A stretch of DNA of 64,000 nucleotides from CAVTJL01 sp963735065 (GCA_963735065.1 CAVTJL010000001.1:2604001-2668000); one strand, 5' to 3'; shown: positions 42,414 through 51,923, counted from the first letter of the stretch. Made by a program: numbers and translations. Notes: a model not told the origin generated them from the letters alone.

Positions 42414-43408
42414 TGCAAAAGATAGCCGTGATCACCGGTGCGGGAGCCGGCGTCGGGCGGGCGACCGCCCTCGAGTTCGCGAAGAACGGCTTCGATGTGG
42501 CGATCCTGTCGCGCGATGCCGATCGGCTCGAGGCCGTGGCCGAGCTGATCCGGGCGATGGGCAGGCAGGCTCTGCCCATTCCCGTCGACGTCGCCGACGC
42601 CGGACAGGTCGAGGCCGCGGCGGTGCGGGTCGAGGGCGAGCTCGGCCCGATCCACACCTGGGTCAACATCGCGATGGCCACGGTCTTCGCCCCAGTGGCC
42701 GATCTGACGCCCGACGAGGTGCGGCGCGCCACCGAGGTGACCTATCTCGGCCAAGTGCACGGCATGATGGCCGCCCTCAAGCGGATGCGCATCCGCAATC
42801 GAGGCACCATCGTCAATGTCGGCTCGGCGCTCGCCTATCGCTCGGTGCCGCTCCAGGCGCCCTATTGCGGGGCCAAGGCCGCCATCCGCGGCTTCACCGA
42901 TTCGCTGCGCTCCGAGATCATCCACGACGGCCTCGACATCCAGGTGACGATGGTCCACCTGCCTGCGGTGAACACGCCCCAGTTCGACTGGGCCCTGAAC
43001 AAGATGGGCAGGAAGGCCCAGCCCGTCCCGCCGATCTTCCAGCCGGAGGTCGCGGCACGGGCGATCCATTTCGCCGCCACGCACAGCCGGCGAGAGGTCT
43101 GGGTCGGCTACTCGACGGTGCAGGCGATTGTCGGGAACGCGCTGGCGCCCGGGCTTCTCGACCGCTTCCTCGCCTGGAAGGGCTATAGCGGGCAGGTCTC
43201 CTGCATACCTCTGCCGGAGGACGCGCCGGCGAACCTCTTCCATCCCGTCCCCGGCCATCACTCGGCGCATGGTCGCTTCGACGAACGGGCGAAAAGCATG
43301 AGCTGGGAGATGGTTACCAGTCGCCATCGCGATGTGGCCGTCGCCGGTGTCGCTTTCGCGGGCTTGCTGGCTGTCCGGTCCATGCTGAAGCCCCGCCGCC
43401 GTCGCTGA
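42413..43408 (+). CDS. SDR oxidoreductase with C-terminal membrane tail
   Basis: 331 residues from ATG 42413, sharing one base with the GMC stop. TGAGAGVG (8-15), the catalytic Ser138, Tyr151 and Lys155 (YCGAK), and a longer-than-usual C-terminal half. The last residues form a hydrophobic helix followed by a basic end (VAVAGVAFAGLLAVRSML-KPRRRR), which would tether the enzyme to the membrane. This is unusual for classical SDRs, which average about 250 residues. Context suggests it works on the product or substrate of the GMC enzyme. Confidence 0.85.
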   Translation: MQKIAVITGAGAGVGRATALEFAKNGFDVAILSRDADRLEAVAELIRAMGRQALPIPVDVADAGQVEAAAVRVEGELGPIHTWVNIAMATVFAPVADLTPDEVRRATEVTYLGQVHGMMAALKRMRIRNRGTIVNVGSALAYRSVPLQAPYCGAKAAIRGFTDSLRSEIIHDGLDIQVTMVHLPAVNTPQFDWALNKMGRKAQPVPPIFQPEVAARAIHFAATHSRREVWVGYSTVQAIVGNALAPGLLDRFLAWKGYSGQVSCIPLPEDAPANLFHPVPGHHSAHGRFDERAKSMSWEMVTSRHRDVAVAGVAFAGLLAVRSMLKPRRRR

Positions 43409-43447
43409 GATGAGGCCTGTTGCCCGGCCAACCGGATCGGAACCTAA

Positions 43448-45217
43448 GTGACCACGCCGCTCGAGGACTACGCCATGATCGGCGACGGGGAGACCGTCGC
43501 CCTCGTTTCCCGTCAGGGCTCGATCGACTGGCTTTGCCTGCCGCGCTTCAACTCGCCCGCCTGCTGTGCCGCCCTCTTGGGATCGGGCGAGCACGGCAGG
43601 TGGTCGATCGCCCCCGAAGGCGCGCTCGTGCAGGCCGAGCAGCGCTATGTCCCGGACACGCTCGTCCTCGAGACCGACCTCACCTCGGCCGAGGGGACGA
43701 TTCGTCTGACTGACTTCATGCCGATGCGCGCGGACACGCCCACGCTGGTCCGGATGGTGACCGGCCTGTCGGGGAGCGTGCCCACACGCCTCGAGGCCGC
43801 CTTCCGCTTCGACTACGGCAACATGCCGCCCTGGGTCACCGGCTTCACCGACGGGGCGGTGATGCATGTGGGGCCCGACAAGCTGGTCCTGAGAGGCACC
43901 GACGACCTTGAGATCGCCGACGGCTCGATCGTCTCGCGCTTCGTCGTCGAGGAAGGCAGCCATCATGCTTTCGTCGTCGCCTACGGGCTCGCGCACGAGC
44001 CGGATCCCGACCCCGTCGATCCGGAGTCGGCGCTGGCGGAGACCCGGGACTACTGGCGCGACTGGATCGGCCGCTTCGACCTCCCGGTCGAGCATGGAGA
44101 GGCGGTTCGCCGCTCGCTGCTGACGCTGAAGGCCCTGATCCATCGGCCCACCGGCGGCCTCGTCGCCGCACCCACCACCTCGCTGCCGGAGCAGCCGGGC
44201 GGCCCGATGAACTGGGATTACCGCTTCTGCTGGCTGCGGGACGCGACCTTCACCCTGACCGCCCTCGTGGACTGCGGCTACATGGAGGAAGCGACGGCCT
44301 GGCGCGACTGGATGCTCCGCGCGGTCGCCGGCGAGCCCGACAAGCTGCAGATCATGTATCGGGTCGACGGCTCGCGGCGCCTCGACGAGGCTGAGCTGCC
44401 ATGGCTGCCGGGATACCGGTTCGCCCGGCCCGTTCGTGTCGGCAACTCCGCGGCGGGCCAGCTCCAGCTCGACGTCTATGGCGAGCTGCTGCGGTCGCTC
44501 CACGCCTCCGAGCGCGCCGGCATGGAGCGTACCGAGCAGGGGCGCCACCTCGAGCACGCGCTCGTGGAGCATGTGGAGCGGATCTGGGAGAAGCCGGACC
44601 AGGGCCTTTGGGAAAGTCGCGGCGAGCCCCGCCACTACACCTACTCCAAGGTCATGGCCTGGGTGACCCTTCACCGTTTCCTCGACGGCAAGGGTGCCGA
44701 GGAGATCGCCGAGGACGAGCGCCGGCGGCTGGAAGCGTTACGCGACCACATGCACGACGTGATCTGCCGCGAGGGCTTCGATGCCGGTCTCGGCTCGTTC
44801 ACCTCCTATTTCGGCGGCGCGCGCGTCGACGCGTCGCTTCTGCTGCTCCCCAAGGTCGGCTTCCTGCCGGCCGACGATGAGCGCATGGCGGGAACGATCG
44901 CCCGGATCGAGAAGGAGCTGGTCGTCGACGGCCTGGTCCGGCGTCATCTCATGGACGATCTCGTGCCCGAGGGCGCCTTTCTCGCCTGCTCCTTTTGGCT
45001 CGCCGAGTGCCAGCTGGGCCAGCATCGGCGGTCGGATGCTGTGCGGACCATCGAGAGGGTGCTTGCGGTGCAGAGCGATCTCGGGCTCCTGTCCGAGGAG
45101 TATGATGTCGCGAGCCGACGCCTTGCCGGCAACTTCCCCCAGGCGCTCAGCCACCTTGCCCTGATCCATGCCATGGTCAGCCTCGCCGAGTTCGATAGGA
45201 ATGCCGATGGGTCGTGA
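43448..45217 (+). CDS. Glycoside hydrolase family 15 (glucoamylase/trehalase-like)
   Basis: 589 residues, GTG start. N-terminal beta domain (LEDYAMIGDGETVALVSRQG, SIDWLCLPRFNSPACCAALL) and the (alpha/alpha)6 catalytic barrel with MNWDYRFCWLRDATFTLTAL and GLLSEEYDVASRRLAGNFPQ. No signal peptide, so it is cytosolic. Bacterial members hydrolyse alpha-glucans or trehalose. It begins the stretch leading into cyo genes; its 3' end overlaps the cyoA start region by 11 bases, but co-regulation is not obvious. Confidence 0.92.
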   Translation: MTTPLEDYAMIGDGETVALVSRQGSIDWLCLPRFNSPACCAALLGSGEHGRWSIAPEGALVQAEQRYVPDTLVLETDLTSAEGTIRLTDFMPMRADTPTLVRMVTGLSGSVPTRLEAAFRFDYGNMPPWVTGFTDGAVMHVGPDKLVLRGTDDLEIADGSIVSRFVVEEGSHHAFVVAYGLAHEPDPDPVDPESALAETRDYWRDWIGRFDLPVEHGEAVRRSLLTLKALIHRPTGGLVAAPTTSLPEQPGGPMNWDYRFCWLRDATFTLTALVDCGYMEEATAWRDWMLRAVAGEPDKLQIMYRVDGSRRLDEAELPWLPGYRFARPVRVGNSAAGQLQLDVYGELLRSLHASERAGMERTEQGRHLEHALVEHVERIWEKPDQGLWESRGEPRHYTYSKVMAWVTLHRFLDGKGAEEIAEDERRRLEALRDHMHDVICREGFDAGLGSFTSYFGGARVDASLLLLPKVGFLPADDERMAGTIARIEKELVVDGLVRRHLMDDLVPEGAFLACSFWLAECQLGQHRRSDAVRTIERVLAVQSDLGLLSEEYDVASRRLAGNFPQALSHLALIHAMVSLAEFDRNADGS

Positions 45218-46181
45218 GCTGCGCCCGTCCGCCTCGGCGCTTCTCTCGCGAGCCGGAGCGCGCGGCTCGCTCATCACGCTTCTGGCGCTGGGCCTCGTCG
45301 GCTGCTCGGCGGGCAACTCCTCCTTCCTGCATCCCTATGGGCCGATAGCGGCCGACCAGCGCCATCTGTTCTTCTGGGTCATCGGTTGGATGATGATCGT
45401 CTGCGTGCCGGTCTTCGTCCTGGTGCCTCTCTTTGCCTGGCGCTACCGCCGCAGGAACGGGGCCGCAGCCTACCAGCCGAAGTGGGAGTTCTCCTGGCCG
45501 CTGGAGATCGCGGTCTGGGGCGTGCCGGTGGTGGTCGTGGCGATCCTGGGCGTGCTGCTGTGGTCGGGGACCATGCGGCTCGATCCCTACGCAACGCCGC
45601 CCTCGGCCAAGCCGCCGCTCGAGATCGAGGTGGTGGGCCTCGATTGGAAATGGCTCTTCATCTATCCCGAGGAGCACATCGCCACCGTCGGCATGGTCGC
45701 CTTTCCCACCGACCGCCCCGTCCGCTTCCGGCTGACCAGCGACACGGTCATGCAATCCTTCTTCATCCCGGCGCTGGGCAGCCAGATCTACGCGATGGCG
45801 GGGATGGTGACCCAGCTGAACCTCATGGCCGACCGCCCGGGCCAGGTCGAGGGCGAGAACACGCAGTTCAACGGGATGGGCTTTCAGAACCAGCGGTTCA
45901 CCGCCGCCGCCATGACGCCTGAGGACTTCCAGGCCTGGGTGGCGAAGGTGCGCTCGAGCGGCAAGCCGCTCGACAATCGGGTCTATGGCATCCTCGCCGA
46001 GCGGAGCACGACCAAGGAGGTCAGCGCCCGGCTCGGCACCGACGCGATGCCTCCAGGCGTCCTTTATTTCTCGCAGGCCGATCCCGGCCTCTTCGCCCAC
46101 ATCGTCGACAGCTATCACGCCCAGGCCCGGGCCGGAGCCCCCTCGGCTTGGCCTAAGGCAACATCGAGGGCCGAGCCATGA
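45207..46181 (+). CDS. cyoA: Ubiquinol (cytochrome bo3) oxidase subunit II
   Basis: 324 residues from ATG 45207 with TAGGA upstream. Lipoprotein-type signal ending LLALGLVGC, with the Cys for lipidation. Two membrane helices (FFWVIGWMMIVCVPVFVLVP and IAVWGVPVVVVAILGVLLW) then a periplasmic cupredoxin domain (WKWLFIYPEEHIATVGMVAF, TVMQSFFIPALGSQIYAMAG). The CuA ligands of cytochrome-c oxidases are absent (ENTQFNGMGFQNQRF takes their place), which marks a quinol oxidase. Overlaps cyoB by 4 bases; operon cyoABCD. Confidence 0.93.
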   Translation: MGRELRPSASALLSRAGARGSLITLLALGLVGCSAGNSSFLHPYGPIAADQRHLFFWVIGWMMIVCVPVFVLVPLFAWRYRRRNGAAAYQPKWEFSWPLEIAVWGVPVVVVAILGVLLWSGTMRLDPYATPPSAKPPLEIEVVGLDWKWLFIYPEEHIATVGMVAFPTDRPVRFRLTSDTVMQSFFIPALGSQIYAMAGMVTQLNLMADRPGQVEGENTQFNGMGFQNQRFTAAAMTPEDFQAWVAKVRSSGKPLDNRVYGILAERSTTKEVSARLGTDAMPPGVLYFSQADPGLFAHIVDSYHAQARAGAPSAWPKATSRAEP

Positions 46182-48241
46182 GCGGGATGGGCTGGTGGTA
46201 TTTCTTCTTCGGCGAGCTGTCCTTCGGCGCGTTGCCGTTCTACAGCGCCATCGCCACGGTGGCGGCCTCGATTGTCGTTCTGGGTGCTATCGGCACCGTG
46301 ATCCTGATCACCTGGCTGGGCAAGTGGCGCTATCTCTGGTCGGAATGGTTCACCAGCGTCGATCATAAGCGCATCGGCATCATGTATGTCGTGATCGCCC
46401 TGGTGATGCTGTCGCGCGCGGTGATCGAGGCCGTGATGATGCGCATGCAGCAGGCCGTGGCGCTCAACTCGCCCGGCTACCTGCCGCCTGACCACTTCTC
46501 CCAGCTCTTCACGACCCACGGCACGATCATGATCTTCTTCATGGCCATGCCGTTCCTGACGGGCGTGATCAACTATGTGATGCCGCTGCAGATCGGCGCC
46601 CGGGACGTGTCCTTTCCGGTCCTGAACTCGATCAGCCTCTGGCTGACCGCGGGCGGCGCCGGCATCATGATGGTCTCGCTCGTCCTGGGCAAGTTCTCGA
46701 CCGGCGGGTGGAGCGGCTATCCGCCCTACACCGAGATGGCCTTCAACCCCGGCGTCGGCCCGGATTATTGGATCTGGGCGGTGAGCCTCAGCTCGATCGG
46801 CACCACCCTTACGGGCATCAACTTCGCCGTGACGATCTACAAGCGGCGCACCGCCGGCATGGACCTCTTCCGCATGCCGCTGTTCTGTTGGACGGCCCTG
46901 TGCACCAGCATCCTGATGATCTTCGCCATGCCGCCGCTGACGGTGGCGACGGCGATGCTGGCCCTCGACCGCTACATGGGCATGCACTTCTTCACGAACA
47001 GCCTCGGCGGCAACATGATGAACTACGCCAATCTCTTCTGGCTGTTCGGTCATCCCGAGGTCTACATCCTCATCCTGCCGTCGTTCGGGGTCTACTCGGA
47101 GGTCATCGCCAACTTCTCGGCCAAGACGCTCTACGGCTACAAGTCCCTCGTCTATGCCACGATGTCGATCGCGGTGCTGTCCTTCACGGTATGGCTCCAT
47201 CACTTCTTCACGATGGGGCAGAGCTCGCACATCAACGCCGCCTTCGGTATCGCCACGATGCTGATCGGCATTCCGACCGGCGTGAAGATCTATGACTGGA
47301 TCTTGACGATGTATCGCGGGCGCATCCGGTTCGCCGTGCCGATGCTCTACGCGCTGGCCTTCCTCATCCTGTTCACCATCGGCGGCCTGTCCGGCATCCT
47401 GCTGGCCAATCCGGCGGTCGACTATCAGGTCCACAACACCCTCTTCCTCGTGGCGCACTTCCACAACATGCTGATCCCCGGCCTCCTCTTCGGGATGCTC
47501 GCCGCCTACCACTACTGGTTCCCCAAGGCGTTCGGCTTCCGCCTCGACGAGACCTGGGGGCGGATCGCCTTCGCCTGCTGGGTTGTGGGCTTCCTCCTCG
47601 CCTTCATGCCGCTCTATGCGCTGGGCCTCCTGGGCATGCCGCGGCGCACGGTCGAGTTCTTCCAGCCCGCTTATCTGCCCTACATGATCGTGGCGGCATG
47701 CGGTGCCGTTCTCATCCTGGGCGGCCTCGGCAGCCTCGTCGTGCAATTGTGGGTCAGCGTCCGACGCCGGCATGAGCTGAGCGTGTTCGCGGGCGATCCA
47801 TGGAACGGGCGGACGCTCGAGTGGGCCACCTCCGCACCGCCGCCCGAGTACAACTTCGCCATCCTGCCGACCGTGCATGGGCGCGATCCCTTCCACGCCA
47901 TGAAGGAGCGCGAAGAGGCCTATGGGGTACCGCCGCGCTACGAGGATATCGAGCTGCCGCGCAACAGCGCGGTCGGCATGGTCATTGGCGTGGCGGGGGC
48001 GGCCGTGGCCTTCGGTCTCGTCTGGCACATCTGGTGGCTGGCGATCCTCGGCTTCGCGACGGCCTGGGCCGCGGTCATCGCCCGCAGCTTCGTGCGCGAG
48101 ACCACCCGCATCATTCCGGCGAGCGAGGTGAGGCGGACCGAGCAGCGTTGGCTGGACGCCGTCGCCAGGGCGCCGATCATCTCGCGGGACTACGAGATCT
48201 CCCCGACTAATCGCGGCCTGGCGGAGGTATCGGCCACATGA
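46178..48241 (+). CDS. cyoB: Ubiquinol oxidase subunit I (heme b-o3/CuB)
   Basis: 687 residues. Twelve to fifteen helices with TTHGTIMIFFMAMPFLTGVI (heme b region), the CuB/catalytic FWLFGHPEVYILILPSFGVY with the His-Tyr pair, LHHFFTMG (two CuB His) and FLVAHFHNMLIPGLLFGM with the heme His pair. The extra helices at each end are typical of CyoB. It reduces O2 to water and pumps protons. No haem-O synthase gene (cyoE) lies in the window. Confidence 0.97.
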   Translation: MSGMGWWYFFFGELSFGALPFYSAIATVAASIVVLGAIGTVILITWLGKWRYLWSEWFTSVDHKRIGIMYVVIALVMLSRAVIEAVMMRMQQAVALNSPGYLPPDHFSQLFTTHGTIMIFFMAMPFLTGVINYVMPLQIGARDVSFPVLNSISLWLTAGGAGIMMVSLVLGKFSTGGWSGYPPYTEMAFNPGVGPDYWIWAVSLSSIGTTLTGINFAVTIYKRRTAGMDLFRMPLFCWTALCTSILMIFAMPPLTVATAMLALDRYMGMHFFTNSLGGNMMNYANLFWLFGHPEVYILILPSFGVYSEVIANFSAKTLYGYKSLVYATMSIAVLSFTVWLHHFFTMGQSSHINAAFGIATMLIGIPTGVKIYDWILTMYRGRIRFAVPMLYALAFLILFTIGGLSGILLANPAVDYQVHNTLFLVAHFHNMLIPGLLFGMLAAYHYWFPKAFGFRLDETWGRIAFACWVVGFLLAFMPLYALGLLGMPRRTVEFFQPAYLPYMIVAACGAVLILGGLGSLVVQLWVSVRRRHELSVFAGDPWNGRTLEWATSAPPPEYNFAILPTVHGRDPFHAMKEREEAYGVPPRYEDIELPRNSAVGMVIGVAGAAVAFGLVWHIWWLAILGFATAWAAVIARSFVRETTRIIPASEVRRTEQRWLDAVARAPIISRDYEISPTNRGLAEVSAT

Positions 48242-48861
48242 GCGAGCATGCGCTGAAACACCCTGGCCTCAACCTCGGCAGCACCGATCCGGGGGCCCAT
48301 GAGGCGGCCGAGGAGGTCATCTTCGGCTTTTGGGTCTTTCTCATGAGCGACGTCGTGCTCTTCGGCCTCCTGTTCGCGACCTACGCGACGATGACCGGGG
48401 CCACGGCCGGCGGCCCCGGTCCCAGGGATCTCTTCGATCTCAAGAGCGCCGCTCTCGAGACCGCCGTGCTGCTCGCCAGCAGCTTCACCTTCGGCATGGC
48501 GTCGCTGGCGATGAAATACGCCAGGAGCCGTGGCCACCTGCTCTTCTGGCTCTCCTTGACCCTCGCTCTCGGCCTCGTCTTTCTCGGCCTTGAGGGGAGG
48601 GATTTCCTGAAGATGCTCGGCGAGGGGGCCGGGCCCAGCCGCAGCGGCTTCCTTTCCGCCTTCTTCGCGCTCGTCTCGACCCACGGCCTGCACGTCCTGG
48701 CCGGCAGCGTCTGGATGATCGTCATGATGGTGCAGGTCCTGGTCTTCGGCATCGAGCAGGATGTGAAGCTGCGCATCATGCGGCTCGGCCTCTTCTGGCA
48801 CCTGCTCGATGTCGTCTGGATCGGCATCTTTTCCGTCGTCTACCTGCAGGGGCTGGCGTGA
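48238..48861 (+). CDS. cyoC: Ubiquinol oxidase subunit III
   Basis: 207 residues, five helices. EVIFGFWVFLMSDVVLFGLL carries the conserved Glu-containing first helix of the cytochrome-oxidase III family; TVSLASSFTFGMASLAMKYA-like and GFLSAFFALVSTHGLHVLAG and WHLLDVVWIGIFSVVYLQGL follow, the last being the family end. Overlaps cyoB by 4 bases and abuts cyoD. Confidence 0.95.
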   Translation: MSEHALKHPGLNLGSTDPGAHEAAEEVIFGFWVFLMSDVVLFGLLFATYATMTGATAGGPGPRDLFDLKSAALETAVLLASSFTFGMASLAMKYARSRGHLLFWLSLTLALGLVFLGLEGRDFLKMLGEGAGPSRSGFLSAFFALVSTHGLHVLAGSVWMIVMMVQVLVFGIEQDVKLRIMRLGLFWHLLDVVWIGIFSVVYLQGLA

Positions 48862-49163
48862 TGGACGATGGTCTCAAGGAGTTTCGCTCCTATGTGATCG
48901 GGTTGGCGCTGGCCATCCTGCTCTCCGCCGTCGCGTTCGGCGGCGTCGCCTGGGGAGGCCTCCCGCGAGAGGGCGTCTTGTGGATCATCGCGGTGACCGC
49001 CCTCGTCCAGATCGTCGTGCATTTCCGGTTCTTCCTGCACATCGATCTGTCGAGGTCGAAGCGGGACGACCTCCAGCTGATCCTGTTCTCCGCCCTGATC
49101 CTCGCGGTCATGGTCGGAGGGACGATATGGATCCTCGCCAACCTGCGCATGCGGATGATGTGA
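48861..49163 (+). CDS. cyoD: Ubiquinol oxidase subunit IV
   Basis: 100 residues from ATG 48861 (a GTG one codon earlier is possible). Three helices: SYVIGLALAILLSAVAFGGV, VLWIIAVTALVQIVVHFRFFL with the HFRFFLHID motif common to CyoD, and LILFSALILAVMVGGTIWIL. A small structural subunit needed for stable assembly. Last gene of the operon. Confidence 0.93.
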   Translation: MDDGLKEFRSYVIGLALAILLSAVAFGGVAWGGLPREGVLWIIAVTALVQIVVHFRFFLHIDLSRSKRDDLQLILFSALILAVMVGGTIWILANLRMRMM

Positions 49164-49296
49164 TCCGGGCGATCCCGGGCGCGGTCGGCATTGCCGCCGG
49201 CAGCCGGCCCCGAGCAGGCGGGCTCGGCCATGGCCTCGGCGTGAAGGCCGGGATCTCCCCCTTCTCGGGCGGCCGTTCAGGGACTAGATATCCCTT

Positions 49297-49488
49297 ATGA
49301 ACACTCTCCCTGTTCTCCTGCTCATCGCCATGCTGGCGACACTGGTGGTGCTGCTCATCGGCATCGGCGGCTTCCTCAAGGGCGGCGCCTTCAACGAGCG
49401 CTACGGCAACAAGCTGATGCAGGCTCGCGTCGGCCTGCAGCTCGTCGCCGTCATCCTTCTGGGGCTGATCATCTTCGCGCACGGCTGA
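49297..49488 (+). CDS. HIG1-like twin-transmembrane protein
   Basis: 63 residues. Helix 1 PVLLLIAMLATLVVLLIGIG, loop FLKGGAFNERYGNKLMQARV, helix 2 GLQLVAVILLGLIIFA. The loop pattern (GG-F--RYGNKLM--R) is that of hypoxia-induced-gene (HIG1)-type small proteins, which in alphaproteobacteria often precede the PduO-type adenosyltransferase and etf genes, as here. Possibly a respiratory-complex assembly factor; function not proven. Confidence 0.8.
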   Translation: MNTLPVLLLIAMLATLVVLLIGIGGFLKGGAFNERYGNKLMQARVGLQLVAVILLGLIIFAHG

Positions 49489-49522
49489 CACCGGCGAGGG
49501 GGGCGACCTTGGCCTGTCGACG

Positions 49523-50086
49523 ATGGTGACTCTGACCCGCATCTACACCAAGGGCGGCGACACGGGGCGCACATCGCTGGGCGACGGCAGTCGGGTGGCC
49601 AAGCATGCCGCACGCGTCGATGCCTACGGCACGGTCGACGAGGCCAATGCCGTGATCGGCATCGCCCGTCTCCATGCCGCTGACGAGGCGGACGCGATGC
49701 TGGCACGCATCCAAAACGATCTCTTCGATGTCGGCGCCGACCTTTGCCGGCCGGGCAGTGACCCCGCCGAGACCGGAGCGCTCCGGGTCCAGGAGAGCCA
49801 GGTCCTGCGCCTCGAGGGTGAGATCGACCGGATGAACGACGAGCTGCGCCCGCTCGACTCCTTTGTCCTGCCGGGCGGGACGCCGGCCGCGTCACATCTC
49901 CATCTGGCGCGCACGGTGACGCGTCGCGCGGAGCGGCTCGTCGCGGCCTTGGCGGAGGCGGAGCCCGTCAATCCGGTGGCGCTGCGCTATCTCAACCGGC
50001 TGTCGGATCATCTCTTCGTCCTGTCGCGCTGGCTCAACGATGGGGGTGGCGGCGACGTGCTGTGGGTGCCGGGCGCTAACCGCTAG
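49523..50086 (+). CDS. Cob(I)alamin adenosyltransferase, PduO type
   Basis: 187 residues. RIYTKGGDTGRTSLGDGSRV is the ATP-binding N-terminal motif; VDAYGTVDEANAVIGIAR, LDSFVLPGGTPAASHLHLAR and RYLNRLSDHLFVLSRWLN complete the PduO signature. It transfers adenosyl from ATP to cob(I)alamin, making the coenzyme for methylmalonyl-CoA mutase and similar enzymes. Clustered with electron-transfer flavoprotein genes, consistent with fatty- or branched-acid oxidation. Confidence 0.95.
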   Translation: MVTLTRIYTKGGDTGRTSLGDGSRVAKHAARVDAYGTVDEANAVIGIARLHAADEADAMLARIQNDLFDVGADLCRPGSDPAETGALRVQESQVLRLEGEIDRMNDELRPLDSFVLPGGTPAASHLHLARTVTRRAERLVAALAEAEPVNPVALRYLNRLSDHLFVLSRWLNDGGGGDVLWVPGANR

Positions 50087-50097
50087 ACACCCTCAGG

Positions 50098-50123
50098 GGG
50101 CAGGGCTGCCATCAGGGCTGCCC
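50098..50123 (+). terminator. Possible weak terminator after the adenosyltransferase
   Basis: GGGCAG (50098-50103) and CTGCCC (50118-50123) can pair around a 14-base loop that repeats ggctgcc. No T-run follows. Confidence 0.3.
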
Positions 50124-50229
50124 TGATTGACAAGGCGTTCATCGTTCCCTATCGCTCGCTGCTGCAACGCAAAAAATGGCGCCCGGCCTGCCGTGGCCGG
50201 GACGTTCGGGCCTCTGGAAGGTAGCGGCG

Positions 50230-50979
50230 ATGAAGATCCTCGTGCCCGTCAAGCGGGTGGTCGACTATAACGTCAAGATTCGCGTCAAGGCTGATCAGAG
50301 CGGCGTCGACATCGCGAACGTCAAGATGTCGATGAACCCGTTCGACGAGATCGCCAACGAGGAAGCCATCCGCCTGAAGGAGAAGGGGGTCGCCGAGGAG
50401 GTGATCGCCGTGTCCCTGGGCGAGGCGCGCTGCCAGGAGACCTTGCGCACCGCGCTGGCCATGGGTGCCGACCGGGCGATCCACGTCCTGACCGACGCCG
50501 AGCTCCAGCCCCTGGCCGTGGCCAAGCTTCTCAAGGCCATTGTCGACCGCGAGCAGCCCGGCCTCGTCATCCTGGGCAAGCAGGCGATCGACGACGACAG
50601 CAACCAGACGGGCCAGATGCTGGCGGCGCTGCTCGGCTGGCCGCAGGCCACCTTTGCCTCGAAGCTCACTGTCGAGGAGGGCCACGCCGTCGTGGCCAGG
50701 GAGGTCGACGAGGGAACCGAGACGATCCGCGTCAAGCTGCCGGCGATCATCACCACCGACCTTCGCCTCAACGAGCCCCGCTACGCGTCGCTGCCCAACA
50801 TCATGAAGGCCAAGAAGAAGCCGATCGAGAGTCTCTCGCCTGCCGACCTTGGCGTCGATCCGGCACCCCGGCTCCGCTATCTGCGGGTCGAGGAGCCCCC
50901 CAAGCGTCAGGCGGGCGTCAAGCTCGGCTCGGTGGCCGAGCTCGTGGCCAAGCTCAAGCAGGAGGCAGGGGTCGTCTGA
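50230..50979 (+). CDS. etfB: Electron transfer flavoprotein subunit beta
   Basis: 249 residues from ATG 50230 (MKILVPVKRVVDYNVKIRVK); the open frame upstream lacks support. MSMNPFDEIANEEAIRLKEK, GVAEEVIAVSLGEARCQETL and LPAIITTDLRLNEPRYASLP are family landmarks, the last being the recognition loop. With EtfA it carries electrons from acyl-CoA dehydrogenases to ETF-quinone oxidoreductase. The stop overlaps the etfA start by one base. Confidence 0.97.
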   Translation: MKILVPVKRVVDYNVKIRVKADQSGVDIANVKMSMNPFDEIANEEAIRLKEKGVAEEVIAVSLGEARCQETLRTALAMGADRAIHVLTDAELQPLAVAKLLKAIVDREQPGLVILGKQAIDDDSNQTGQMLAALLGWPQATFASKLTVEEGHAVVAREVDEGTETIRVKLPAIITTDLRLNEPRYASLPNIMKAKKKPIESLSPADLGVDPAPRLRYLRVEEPPKRQAGVKLGSVAELVAKLKQEAGVV

Positions 50980-51923
50980 TGGCTGTCCTCGTTCTCGCCC
51001 AGCACGACAACAAGAGCCTCGACAAGGCGACCCTCCACGCGGTGACGGCCGCCAAGGCGATCGGGGGCGATCTCCATCTCCTCGTAGCCGGCAAGGACGC
51101 GCGCGCGGCAGCCGAGGCCGCGGCCCAGGTGCCTGACGTGGCCAAGGTCCTGCTCGTCGAGCATCCGGCCTACGCCGACCCGCTCGCCGAGGACATCGCA
51201 GCGCTCCTGGTGAGCCTCGCCTCCGGCTACGACCACCTGCTCGCGGCCTCGACCACGCACGGCAAGAATGTGATGCCGCGCGTCGCAGCCCTGCTCGACA
51301 CGGCGCAGATCAGCGACATCGTGTCGGTCGAAGGCTCCGGGACCTTCAAGCGCTACATCTTTGCCGGCAACGCTCTGGCCACGGTCGAGAGTGCCGATTC
51401 CCAGCGCGTCATCACGGTGCGTACCACGGCGTTCGATGCCGCTCCGGCCGAAGGCGGCAGCGCCGAGATCGCCACGGTGGCCGCGGTCGAGCCCGAGGGC
51501 CTCGCGAGCTTCGTCGGCCGCGAGGTCAGCCGCAGCGAGCGTCCGGACCTCACCTCCGCCCGGATCGTCGTCTCGGGCGGCCGCGGCATGGGCAGCGGCG
51601 AGAACTTCAAGATCATCGAGGCGCTGGCCGACGTTCTGGGCGCTGCGGTGGGCGCCTCGCGCGCCGCCGTCGACGCCGGCTTCGTGCCCAACGACTACCA
51701 GGTCGGGCAGACCGGCAAGATCGTGGCGCCCGAGCTCTACGTCGCGGTCGGCATCAGCGGCGCCATCCAGCATCTCGCCGGCATGAAGGACAGCAAGATC
51801 ATCGTCGCCATCAACAAGGACGAGGAGGCGCCCATCTTCCAGGTGGCCGACTACGGCCTCGTGGGCGACCTCTTCAAGCTCGTGCCGGAGCTCACCGAAG
51901 CCCTCAAACAGGCCAAAGCCTGA
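50979..51923 (+). CDS. etfA: Electron transfer flavoprotein subunit alpha
   Basis: 314 residues. N-terminal half LVLAQHDNKSLDKATLHAVT; the C-terminal FAD domain holds RIVVSGGRGMGSGENFKIIE, VGASRAAVDAGFVPNDYQVG, QTGKIVAPELYVAVGISGAI and IIVAINKDEEAPIFQVADYG, the FAD-binding signature. Forms the EtfAB heterodimer and is directly followed by a 3-hydroxyacyl-CoA dehydrogenase gene. Confidence 0.97.
   Translation: MAVLVLAQHDNKSLDKATLHAVTAAKAIGGDLHLLVAGKDARAAAEAAAQVPDVAKVLLVEHPAYADPLAEDIAALLVSLASGYDHLLAASTTHGKNVMPRVAALLDTAQISDIVSVEGSGTFKRYIFAGNALATVESADSQRVITVRTTAFDAAPAEGGSAEIATVAAVEPEGLASFVGREVSRSERPDLTSARIVVSGGRGMGSGENFKIIEALADVLGAAVGASRAAVDAGFVPNDYQVGQTGKIVAPELYVAVGISGAIQHLAGMKDSKIIVAINKDEEAPIFQVADYGLVGDLFKLVPELTEALKQAKA

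Noticed and set aside
42149..44674. Minus-strand open frame of 841 codons
   Set aside because: Antisense to the GMC, SDR and GH15 genes, which all have complete motifs on the plus strand.
46115..48028. Minus-strand open frame of 637 codons
   Set aside because: Antisense to cyoB; His/Asp/Glu-rich low complexity and no recognisable domain.
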